From NCBI GenBank assembly GCA_000934385.1, contig KN880514.1, forward strand, positions 33,720-97,719: a stretch of 64,000 bases of DNA, in the 5' to 3' direction. Every line of letters starts with the position of its first letter. Within the stretch, counting starts at the first letter, position 1. Below are positions 8,993 through 18,845 of this stretch, piece after piece. This DNA comes from Cylindrobasidium torrendii FP15055 ss-10. Taxonomy: Eukaryota; Basidiomycota; Agaricomycetes; Agaricales; Physalacriaceae. The position numbers and the translations under genes are program-made. The notes under the pieces were generated by a model, which was not told the origin of the DNA, did not search any database, and worked only from the letters and a program-made list of their open reading frames with translations.

Positions 8993-10652
8993 TCAAAACC
9001 ATTCCTCATCCGCATCACTAACCTCGACAACACGCAGAGCAGGATCCATCTGTCTGAGGCGCGCTCTAAGATCTTCCTTCAACATGGGAGCCTCGACCTT
9101 GTCCTTTCTTTTGTAGCTCTTTCCGGTGTCAAGCTCTATACATCGCAGGGGAGTCACGTCCTGGGCACCCATCCGCGAAGAGACCAACTCGCAAAGCGCA
9201 TCTATACAAGGCTCCGGCGCGTAGAGGGCGGATGTCGCAAATCGTAGGCGTGTAAGCTTTGAGGCTATTTTGGATGCATCGTCGGCCAATGCTACCAAAA
9301 TTGGAGCGATGTCGTGCGCATCGTCCATCACCTCAACGTGAAGGAACAGCAGCTTGGGCATGCCCCGAAGAATGGTGAGAACACGATGAACTGAGTCCTG
9401 GTCATCATGCGCCTGGTACACAAACGAGAATGAAGTGATGCGGCATACGGCAGCGAAGAACGCGTCCATCGGTTCGTTCGGCCCCAATGTTTGGATGCTG
9501 GTAATCTTGAGCTCGTCCAGTGCAGGAATATCAAAGCATTCAAACACTGTAGTGGGGATGCGTCCAGGAAGCGCTGGTGAGTGTCTTGAGACTATCTCCA
9601 GGCATCGAAGGCGTGGTAAAACGACGCGATGATCTTGTAGCTCAGCGAACTGACCATCTTGACCATTCAAGATCAAGACCTCTACGTCCCTCAGCTTTGG
9701 GACATGCACGAAGCTTTGGTGATATAAGCAACTGTGCGTTAGTTGCGCCCAAGGCATGTTGATTTCTGCTTGATGAGAATGCCCTTCTTTATATCGTCGC
9801 AGCTTGGGGGCGTTCTCGAAGTTGAACGAGATTGGTCTTGAAAAGTCCTCTTCCGGGTTGGGGCCCATCCGCGGCAAGAGGAGCTTGATCTCTAAATTTT
9901 CTAGAGAAGGCAGGAGCATACCAGATACGGCTCTGATGACGCTGAACTTTGAGATGACTCTGAGTGAACGAATACGCGATGCTGTAGCTGTCTCCGACAG
10001 TGACGCGATTATATTCATTCCGAACGAGTGGTAGTCCGGGGACATGGAGTCTATGTCAAGTAGTTGAATACGCAAGGGCCGTTGCTGCGAAAGCTGTGAG
10101 GTGCGCTTTACAGCAGAGACATAGCTGTCCAAGGAGGAATAGCGGGAACCCAACATGACATAGCGAGTATCCGATATGCTGAACGATGACCACAAACCTG
10201 AGCTGGCAGTCGAGACCGCACGCCAGGTTTGGCAAACGCCCGTGAGAGACCAGGGTGGCGAGGCAGGATCCATGTGAGGATTGTCATGGCCATCGCTAAC
10301 GCAAAAATCAAATATGTATCCCAGAAGGTCGTCTGGAATCCGGCGAATGGGACTTAGGGCGAAGTTTAGTGCCCTCGCGCGCGCGGCGAGGCGCCGTTTC
10401 AGCTTGTTTACATCGTCGATGGCCTTCGTCAGCGCGGCACGCTGCCTCGCAAAAGAGGAGATTTCGTCGCAAGTGGGGCGCTTGTTGCTGTGCGAGTAAG
10501 ACTGAATGTAATCCATCACATCGATGTTTGCCTCGATAGCGTCGGTCTTGGCCTTTAAAGAGCAGAGGCTGCAGCCTGTGCCCATTAACATTGGTCTGCT
10601 TTGTCAGAATTTTCAAACGATATCCTGGGAGTGAGACTTACAGGTTGTTCAT
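8993..10652 (-). CDS. F-box protein B1 with an 11-nt first exon
   Basis: Two exons are proposed: 10652-10642 (ATGAACAACCT) and 10595-8993, separated by a 46-nt intron (gtaagt donor, ctgac branch, gcag acceptor); 537 residues. The tiny first exon is supported by the paralogue B2 (16629-18266), where an 11-nt first exon ends in the same phase. The N-terminal 80 residues are helical, then the F-box LSPIRRIPDDLLGYIFDFCV and the W-containing block TGVCQTWRAVSTASSGLWSS, followed by a long leucine-rich domain. This is a common expanded basidiomycete F-box class; an SCF adaptor role is inferred. If the first exon is wrong the protein starts at MLMGTG (10591). Confidence 0.78.
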
Positions 10653-12176
10653 AGTACGTAAGTTATGGAGATGGTAGTCTTGGTCGAAGGTTCAAACCGG
10701 CCCGATCTCGTGCTTCGCATGTGGATGTGATCAGCCCCCGCTCAATGCTGAGGCCAACACGATATGTACCTATCATAAGGCAATTATTATCAGTTTCGAC
10801 GAGGAGGAAACTTCAAGTTCTAACCCAGCCACTACTTCTACTGGGCTTCAACCCACCGGCAGTCTATCCACGCTAACGGCTTTGGCTTCAACATCTTTCA
10901 CTGGCCTGACGCAGAACGGAAAAATGCAACTCGAGAATACACGACTAAATGACTGCCATTCTGGTAATTACGCCTCGTCAGCCGTAAGTTCCTCCCCATC
11001 TCTTAAATTCCGCCCCATACTCCATCGCCCGGGATATACTACTACTTCTTGGATAGACCAACTGAACTGAGCTTCGTCCGTAGACAGTTTGTCCGTGGTA
11101 TTTTGGGAATATCACGATCTGAACCAATCATAAGAATATTGCGCAGATATATCACGCGCAAAAACAAACTCATGCGAGAATGCAGTTCGCAAAATGCAGC
11201 CAATTGACTGAATGCCTGGTAAAACGCTCGAGTCTTTCATCTGACTATGGCGCTCTCAAACATCCCGACGATGACCATCTCGGGTGGCACCACTTTCACT
11301 ATGCCTCCCAACGAAGACGAGGCCTTGCCCGCTCAAGACTGTTTGGATCACCGCCACATGAGGTAATCACAATGGAAAGAGAGGGATAGTAGATTCATTG
11401 TAACATTGAGCGATTTCTCGGGGCTGCGATGACGGTAAGCAACTCGAAGGTCATGAGTAGAGCCCCCTGCGCGCGCGTCGGGCACCAAAAGAAGGTCAAG
11501 ACAAAAGCCCAACAGATGCAGCTTCATGTTGAATATAACTGGTACTTCCAGGGTACTTCGCTGAGCAATCGAGCATGTCAGATATCCAGTAGACGCCCCA
11601 GACTCTGCTCTCAGAAAACTGGATGTGAATTGTCAAAATCATGGTCCTTAAGCCTGAGAATCATACGAGATAACATCTGGAGTTCTGACTCTGCCGACCG
11701 CCTCGCTCAGGCATCGCTATGATTCTCGACTCGCCCTTTTGAAAGATACTAACCGAGAAGAGAAGTACTCGTCGCGCTTCGAGTCATTGATACTTAGAGG
11801 CTTGACTATTGCAAACTCAGAGCAGCGACGTGGCGCCACGTCCCATAGACGTGGGGGAAAGTTGCGCTTTCGCGCAGAACGACGAGGTCAACGCCGCCTC
11901 ACAAATTACAATCTGCCATGGAATCAAACGTGCTGCATGTGGGTTGTCACGAGGAAACTTGATGGCAGCTTGATGGTGCGAGCGGGCCATCGTCGCAGAA
12001 AAAGATAGGGGCTGTTTTGCCGTGTTTGTTGCGGGTATGAAAGCGATGCCACGTCAGTCTGGGGTTTCTTCACGACTTCCACGTACACTCGTCCTGCGAC
12101 TGCAGTAAATTTCGCTCAAATACCTTCTCTCATCGACGTCCTTCCTTTCTCTCCACGTATACATCCACGTTTAACA
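10653..12176. other. Intergenic region upstream of HAC1
   Basis: 1.5 kb with no convincing coding sequence on either strand. The notable content is the ACGTGG motif cluster at 11827-12056. A short upstream reading frame starts at ATG 12038 and ends before 12177. Confidence 0.5.
11827..12056. promoter_or_regulatory. UPRE/CRE-like ACGTGG elements upstream of HAC1
   Basis: A perfect 16-base palindrome GACGTGGCGCCACGTC lies at 11827-11842, a second GACGTGGGGG at 11848-11857, and GCCACGTCA (reverse complement TGACGTGGC) at 12048-12056, 121 bases before the HAC1 ATG. TGACGTG(G/A) is the known core of unfolded-protein-response elements bound by Hac1/XBP1-type bZIP factors. Their clustering before a HAC1-like gene suggests autoregulation, which is known for several Hac1 proteins. 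This is motif matching only. Confidence 0.5.
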
Positions 12177-13290
12177 ATGTCTTCGCCATTCGTCAACCCC
12201 TCGACCATTTCTGAAGCAGGGCCCTCCAGGAAACGCGCTCGCGGCGACTTGTCGTCCGAGGAGCGCAAAGAGGCTCGCGCCCACCGCAACCGTATCGCCG
12301 CACAGAACTCTCGCGACCGTCGCAAGGCGCAGTTTGGCGCATTGGAGCGTCGCTGCGCTGAGCTAGAGGACGAGAACCGCCGCCTTCGCGCTGGCTATGG
12401 CGTTGTCGCGCCTGCGCCCGCCCCCGCCAAATCACCCGAACAAGAGGCGCGCGACCGCGAGAACGAGGAACTACGCGAACGTATCAAGACGCTAGAGAAA
12501 GGCTGGGACGCCGTTGTGAAGGCTCTTGCCGCCCAGGGCTTGCCAGGTACGTGTTTTGATTGCATCAACCGCACGCGCGTGGCTGACATGGCATCGCAGG
12601 ACTCGGCCTCGCGGCACCCGATAACGCCGCCGTGCCCTCCGTACCTGCGCCCACTATGACCCAAACCCCCGCTCCCGAACCACGGGCTGCCCACGAATTT
12701 CCCTCCATCGCGGCGCTCCCGATCTCCCCCGCACCTTCTCCACAAGCCGACGAGGACTCACCAATGTTTTCTGCCGACTCAACGACCACGACCGACTATT
12801 CCGGATCACCGTCACCGAAGTCTGAGCCCACTCGCCACCTAGCACGGGTGGCGACCACCATTGCGCCAGCAGTTCAGGCTGCGCCATTGGTGTCCCTGCA
12901 GCGGGTGGGCCCGACTCGTTTGACATATTCGCCCCAGTCTCTTTCCCGCAAGCTTCAACTTCTCAGGCCGCCGTCGCTCCAGTCGACGACGCCACAATGG
13001 AGAACCTCTTCCGCGAGATCCTTGCCACTTCGCCTGCCCCAGCGCCGGAAGCAACACTATTTGTTTCTGATGCGGCGGCGCCAGTGTCAAGACCGGAAGT
13101 GACATTTGATGAGATTGCGGGCAGGGAGGCGAACGGATCAGTGTTGTTGAGCGGCGCATCAGAGGAACTCGTTTGGCCGCAGGAGGAGCTGGATGTGCAG
13201 AGGTTGATCGATTTGCTGCCGATGGAGTCCCAATCCCTCGACACCTGGGATTTCTCGTTGGACTCTTCCAACTCCATCGGTGTATACTAA
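12177..13290 (+). CDS. HAC1: HAC1/XBP1-type bZIP transcription factor with unconventional intron
   Basis: The basic region RKEARAHRNRIAAQNSRDRR (about residues 30-49) followed by a leucine zipper is the Hac1/XBP1/HacA signature of the unfolded protein response. A conventional 53-nt intron (12547-12599, gtacgt/gcag) lies after the zipper. Exon 2 is open to TGA-type termination at 13102, but a better C-terminal half (DSFDIFAPVSFPQAS, MENLFREILATSPAP, ending DFSLDSSNSIGVY) lies in another frame up to 13290. Removing the 29 bases 12870-12898 joins the two frames exactly. Both borders read CNG^CNGN: CAG^CAGT at 12869/12870 and CTG^CAGC at 12898/12899, the motif cut by IRE1. Spliced exons 12177-12546, 12600-12869 and 12899-13290 give 343 residues. 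The unspliced mRNA would give a protein with a basic C-terminus, as for XBP1u. Confidence 0.9.
12870..12898 (+). other. Predicted 29-nt IRE1-type unconventional intron
   Basis: Borders CAG^CAGTT and CCCTG^CAGCG fit the CNG^CNGN consensus known from XBP1 and fungal HAC1 messages. The ends are not GT-AG, and a GT-AG alternative here would remove 30 bases and not change frame. The junction codon is GCA. Removing 29 bases is the shift needed to reach the conserved-looking C-terminal frame. I could not compute whether both sites sit in the required 7-base hairpin loops; the 3' loop CTGCAGC has a weak CC/GG-based stem, the 5' loop is less clear. Confidence 0.8.
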
Positions 13291-13879
13291 AACATTTCAC
13301 TCTCCTCTCTCATCTTCCTCTTGGATATTTTAAGGTCGACTATTCGTCTCTTCTCTGACGCACCACTTATTTAACAGTTTCGTCTCTTTTCCTCATCTCA
13401 TCTCGGAACCATGTATTTACTTCGCCTTACCTTGTTGTTTCTCTTTCGCATGTTTACTTGCACCTTTCGCCTATGACTTTTAGCTATCTCTTCGTCTTAC
13501 TTGATGCAGTCTCCCGTTCTCGGCATCTTCTCCCTTCGGGTCGAGATGTTTGCTGGGGGCGGTGAGCGCGTTGGGTGGCCTGGGCTATATCTTCTTCGAG
13601 TAGGGACATGGTATTCGTTACATTCGGAATAGTGACTTCTGGGTTTGCTGTGTTCTCCAGTGTGATACAGGATTGTCTGCAGCTCTCCTTTGGATGAACT
13701 GAAGGACTTTGTGAGGGGTTCTCAGAGCATCGTTGGCAACGCGAGAAAGTAGCGAGCTAGGCCTCATGAGAGAGATGTCTCATAGAAGTCACTGTCATTA
13801 CAAGCTAACGAGCCTCCGGCCCTCCGCGCCAGGTACTTTAGTCCAGTTCGACCAAAAATATTGTTGCGACAACCAGTGA
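13291..13879. other. 3' flank of HAC1
   Basis: Pyrimidine-rich sequence, probably HAC1 3' untranslated region in its first part. No gene seen. Confidence 0.5.
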
Positions 13880-13982
13880 TGCCCCCTGCAAGGCTCGAAC
13901 TTGCGACCTCAGGATCACTCAAGCCAAGCTTGAACATACAATTGTATGAGACCTGCGCTCTAGCCAACTGAGCCAAGGAGGC
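13880..13982 (-). tRNA. trnM: Elongator tRNA-Met (CAT) with 29-nt intron
   Basis: On the minus strand a full cloverleaf can be folded: acceptor GCCTCCT/AGGGGGC, D stem GCTC/GAGC, anticodon stem CAGGT/TCCTG with loop CTCATAA, variable AGGTC, T arm GCAAG-TTCGAGC-CTTGC and discriminator A. The anticodon is CAT. A 29-base intron sits after position 37, the canonical site for nuclear tRNA introns. The T-T mismatch at 31-39 is also found in the yeast elongator tRNA-Met, and the T-loop (not initiator-type AUCG) supports elongator identity. Mature length is 74 nt without CCA. Confidence 0.93.
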
Positions 13983-14624
13983 GTATTTGCGCCACATTAT
14001 AGTGATTACCCACCCCCCCCAACGTACTCGACGCTCGTAGTCTGGACTCTGCACTCTGGAAAACAAGCGTGACCTTCTCCTTCACTTCCTATGATCACGG
14101 TGGCGCCAACACGGAGAGATTAGAGTTCTGAATTGCTATTAGATACTGCCTGGAACCGGTGCTCCGCTTTTGCCTCTATCCCTCATCCGGAGCGATGTTG
14201 ACGAGGCAGATACCGCTATCCTGGTCTGCGGTACTTCGTACGCATACTACGCTCTGAATGGTTGCGCCGCAGCTGCGAGCCACCGACTGCACAGTTCCTA
14301 TTTTGATCCCGCCTCCGGATGTTGGGCCGCCAGGTACACTTTGAACCGCCTCGAGAACGCCGTACCTGCAGTGCCCGCCCTATCTTCTTCGATTTGTGTA
14401 CCAAGTCCGCGTCTGCTTCGCTGAGTGTACAATTCACGTGTCTTGACTACCCTGTGTGCTGCATCTCCTGGCAGGCGCAGAATAAATCGTGATGTCCGGT
14501 CTGTCGGTGTAATTGAGGCGCGCGTTTGACTGGACTGCTGCGCACCCAAAATGCATCCTTCTTATATGCGGGCTGTCTAGCCTTTTTTTGCAACGTCTGT
14601 TTTTCTCCTCCCTCTCCTCTCAAC
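13983..14624. other. Promoter region of the Pro/His-rich gene
   Basis: No gene seen. The last 40 bases are pyrimidine-rich, as is usual before fungal start codons. Confidence 0.5.
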
Positions 14625-16099
14625 ATGAAAGGCGAAATTTTTCTGCCCTTTGCTGACGGCGATGCGCCCGTCGAGCGCCGCCGCCTCTCACGCCCAATCA
14701 CGGTCTCGTTGATTGTCCTGTCGCTCCTTTCTTGTTCGTATTTCTTCTCTCGCCAGGGATCGCACCCCTTTGGCCGCGGATTCCACCACGGTGGTGAACA
14801 CGGCCATGCGTGCGAGGGTTTCCACGGCCCTCCTCCGCCTCATTTCAATGGGCTGGCGCCACCACCTCCCTTCGATGGGCACTTCCCACCGCCACCGCCT
14901 CATTTCCATCACCACGGCCACGAAGATGGCATGCCACCACCACCACCACCACCACCGTTCTTTGGCGGCGACGATGCATCACACTGGCACATGCCGCCAC
15001 CGCCTCCCAGGCCTTGGTGGAAATTCTGGGGGCCACCTCCCCCGCCTCCTCACAGCCATCATCACGGTCACAAGAGTGTGTTTTTCCCTCTGTGGGGTAG
15101 CTTGGTCGCTGACTCTGACATCTAGAGCATATGCACTGCCGTGATATGCAGCTCATTGGCGATGCAGAGGATAATGCCGAGCAAGTCTGTGCATTCGACT
15201 TTATCTCGGAGAAAGAAGATTGCAATGTCTACGTCGTCGGTGCGTTTTTCTTTATTTATACTTACACAAACGTGCAGAGGTTAATAATGGTTCGTTTAGG
15301 TCTTGTCGGAAAATCCAGCTTCGAAGGCGCCATTCTCTCGGAGTCGGAGGCATGCCAAGTCTACGGGTACGACGAGTCTGTCGACAAGGTGTGTTTATCA
15401 GCCGCTAATTGTTCCTCTGGAACTGACTGCTTATAGTTCGGCGACGCTGTCCCTTTGGACTCTGACCGCGCTCATATCATCAAGCTTGAGGACAGCCACG
15501 GCGACGTTCTGTCTGCGGTGCTCGCCACCGCCGAGGGAAAATTCATCGACATTCTCAAGGTCGGCCTCTCGGACAACGCGGACTTGATGGAGCTCGACAA
15601 CTACCTCTCCGGTCTGCTCGAACAACGCAAGAAGGCACAGCATCACCATAAGAAGCCTGAGCAGCACCGCAAGCAGCACGATGAGCCCAAGGACGAGGAC
15701 AAGAAGCCCAAGCGCCCGTACCCACCTCCCCCGCCGCATGAGCGCAGGCCTCACCACCCACCTCATCACGGCCCACCTCCTCCATTCGGTCAGCTCCTCC
15801 TCACCGCCGATGCCTCTCTCGACGTGAAGCCTGTGCTCGAGAAAATCTCCAAGCTCGGTATGGCGTCGTTCTACGCCGGGGAGACCGCATCCGGCAGTGC
15901 TCTCGAGGTGCGTTCATTTCCTCTTGTGGATGAATGGAAATGACTGACTTGGGAATCACAGTTCGACTTTATGGCCCCGCCCCCTCCTCCTCCCCACCAT
16001 CGTCCCCACCACGGACACCATGATCACCAGGAGCCCGAGCCCGAAGATCCTGAGCCCGAAGATTTCGAGCAGGAAGCGCCTATGCAAGAGCTCGTCTAA
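14625..16099 (+). CDS. Type II membrane protein with Methyltransf_22-like domain and Pro/His-rich insertions
   Basis: Five exons (14625-15075, 15126-15239, 15300-15388, 15437-15907, 15962-16099) give 420 residues. After a short cytosolic head comes one membrane segment (RPITVSLIVLSLLSCSYFF), then about 100 residues built of poly-proline blocks and histidine clusters (HFHHHGHEDGMPPPPPPPP). The following exons carry EACQVYGYDESVDKFGDA and GKFIDILKVGLSDNADLMEL, which resemble from memory the CQVYGYD.SV..FG and FIDILKIDIEGAE motifs of Methyltransf_22 proteins. In the second motif the acidic IEGAE is replaced by GLSDN, so activity is doubtful. A second Pro/His/Lys-rich block interrupts the domain, and the C-terminus is again Pro/His then Glu/Pro rich. 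A lumenal, perhaps metal-binding protein is an inference from composition only. Confidence 0.75.
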
Positions 16100-16628
16100 A
16101 CTTCCTTGTTACTATTTACAATTCCCATTCATCATTCCAGAATTTCCCTTCCAGTCGGCACTACCTTTCATGGACTTTTGTCATACCTTTTTCGTGCGTC
16201 TGTGTATACCGTCCGAGCCCATTCGACAGTCTTGATGCAGGCCAGGCGTGATACTTGCCTGCTCGACCGTTTGTGCGTAGACCTCCCTGTACTTTTACCT
16301 GCATACCTTGATCCAGTCGCCCTTGTATAACGACACACTGGTTGTTCATTGAGCAATGGGCTTGTTACATTTCCTCCTAGGCTCAAACATCCTTCTGGGC
16401 TATCATTTAGCAAAGTTTCAAGTTATTCGCCTGAGATTTTGGCGACACATACGAAGCTGAAGGATGTAGAGGGTCCACACAACTGACACAACCATGGGGG
16501 TCGGCCTTGCCATCGAGTGGCGTCCCACGTCTGATCATATCCACGTGTGATGAATGATTGATTCAGTTCGCGGGGAAGCCCGCGAAGTCTAAGCCAGAAC
16601 CACCATCTTCGTAACTGAGTGCAAGAAT
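16100..16628. other. Intergenic region before F-box B2
   Basis: No gene seen. The end (ACCATCTTCGTAACTGAGT near 16603) resembles the upstream region of F-box B1. Confidence 0.5.
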
Positions 16629-18266
16629 ATGGACAAATCGTCAGCGCGTCCATTGCCACCATAAATTGTAAAATCTAACAGGGCCCATAGCCTCCCGATA
16701 CCGATGGTGGACACCGCAGGCGACTTGTGTTCTGTCAAGGCCAAGATCAGCGCCATCGAGGCGAACACCAAGACCGATGTGATGAGTCGCATCTACTCAT
16801 ACTCATGCAACAATGAGTCCCCCTCTGCTGAAGAGACTGCTTCGTTCATGATACACCGTGCCACATTGGAAAAGGCCATCGACGATGCGAACGAGCTGCA
16901 GCGGCGCCTCTCCGCGCACAAGGAGGCCCTCGATTTTGCTCTAAGCCCTATTCGACGGATCCCGAACGAGCTTTTGGGATATATCTTCGAGTGCTGCGTT
17001 GCAGCAGAGTCGTTTCGATGCCCTGACATGCATCCCGCCTCATCGCCGTGGCTCCTCGCGTGCGTCTGTCGCAAATGGCGTACCGTATCTACCACCATCT
17101 CAGGCCTGTGGTCAGCATTCAACATATTGGGTGCCCGTCGCACCAGATTAGAAAAGCGTACCTCTGCTGTGGTTCGTATGCTGAACCTTTCGAAACAGCA
17201 GCCCTTGGATATCGAGTTTGGTCGCGATGTCTATTGCCACAATGATCAGTTCGAAATGGACATTATCACGTTACTTTCGGAGTCAGCTGTAGCCTCGCGC
17301 ATTCGCTCTCTAGTCATCAGCTCGGTGCCTCGTGTAATCCGAGCCATGTCTAGTGCAGTGCTCCCGTCTCTGGAAAAACTGGATATCGATTTGGCCAGGT
17401 CGAATGCCGACGCAGAACAGGAGTCGCTCGAACCAATCGCTTTCAACGATGTCCCGAACCTGCGGCGGTACAAAGAGGATGATTACCATGATAGTAGAGA
17501 AATCAATCTGCCTTGGGCACAACTAACGCACATTCAATTAGGTTACCGACGCTGTGTGTATGTCGAAAAGCTGAGGGACGTTGAGGTCTTGATCCTGGGT
17601 GGTCGGGATCTTCAGTTCGCTGGATCGCGACCTGGTCGTCCCGTCGTCCTTCCACGACTTCGATGCCTAGAGGTAGCTCAAGTGCATCCAGGGCAGTTAG
17701 CAAATAAACGCATCCTTCCGAGAATCTTCGAAGGTTTCAACATGCCCAATCTAGAGGAGCTCAAGATCAGAATCATCGCTCTCGAGCTGAACAATTCCAT
17801 GACTGCGCTCTTCGCTGGCGTATCTCGGATTACTTCGTTTACGCTTGGGTACTGGCCGGGGGCATCGCCGGACGTGAATTTTCAGGGAAAATCCGACCGT
17901 GTTCTCGACGTCCTTCGGAGCATGCCCCAGCTACTGTTCCTCCAAATTGAAGCGGTGTACTATGGGCACGATGTTGCACGAGTTATGGTGGGCTTGGCCG
18001 ACAACGTGCCCACAATAGCACCTAAGCTTGCGCAGTTGCGATTCCCTGATTCTACCTTGTACGAGCCGGGGCCTGGTATGGACGCCCTTTGCAAGTTGGT
18101 CTCTTCGCGAATGGCCACGCCAGGCGCAGCTCCCCTGCGAGAGGTACGGCTTTACATAGGAATGGATGCCATAGCTATTCCTATTGGCAAGCGAGAGTCG
18201 CGCATCCACGAGATCGATCCTGCTCTACGTTTCGGGGCGGCTAGCAAAGTTGAGGACTGGTTTTAG
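16629..18266 (+). CDS. F-box protein B2, paralogue of B1
   Basis: Proposed exons are 16629-16639 (ATGGACAAATC) and 16682-18266, with a 42-nt intron (gtcagc/taacag), giving 531 residues; without the micro-exon it starts at 16704. The N-terminal helical part (DLCSVKAKISAIEANTK) matches LCSLKAKTDAIEANID of B1. The F-box is LSPIRRIPNELLGYIFECCV, followed by VCRKWRTVSTTISGLWSA and a leucine-rich domain. The two genes lie 6 kb apart, with B1 on the minus strand and B2 on the plus strand. An SCF adaptor role is inferred from the domain. Confidence 0.8.
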
Positions 18267-18845
18267 GCGTATACATAGACGAATGATATCCAAATTATCT
18301 GCATGTTAAAAGAGTGTTACTACAGCTATTACAAGCCACGAACAACATTCTTTGATTCAAATTTCACGACGTGTTTTTAGCAGGTAGGGAGACTTACAGT
18401 ATGCTCGTGTGACTAGAATCGCAATCCTACCCACTGGCAATAGCCATGGCACACCAGTAATTCGGACCTGATGCATTTAACAGGCTTCATAATACGCCAG
18501 ACCGTGAGTCAATCCAAGCCACAGCTTGCTGTAACTAGGAAAATCCAGTCTCTTGCTGTTGCTCTTCTGTAAACTTCTCGCGTAACTTACATAGATCTAT
18601 CATGGCTGTAAATGGCATCGGCACCGGGCCATTTGTCCTGGCCGCGATCGGCTTACTCTCAGGTTGCCAATTGCCTGCCACTGAGAACAATACTTGACAA
18701 TGGTCCTCGAGGTTCATGGCACTGCTTCTACGGGACTCAAATACCGGAGGTCTTTTGTTTTGGTTTTATAACCACGCTTGTTTTCCTCCCACCAACACGA
18801 CCGCAAGAAGAGCGCAAAACCACGCAGAAGCTACCGTTTGGAACA
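18267..18845. other. Intergenic region before coiled-coil gene B
   Basis: No gene seen. The last 150 bases are similar to the promoter region of coiled-coil gene A. Confidence 0.5.

Noticed and set aside
11180..11722. Short plus-strand frames upstream of HAC1
   Set aside because: Length is near chance, composition is not coding-like, and no intron arrangement joins them.
12193..12789. Long minus-strand frames opposite HAC1
   Set aside because: Complement of GC-rich bZIP coding sequence; no independent start or similarity.
12871..12901. GT-AG reading of the HAC1 region (30 nt, gttcag...gcag)
   Set aside because: A 30-nt removal does not change frame and is too short for a spliceosomal intron, whereas the 29-nt CNG^CNGN cut restores the conserved frame.
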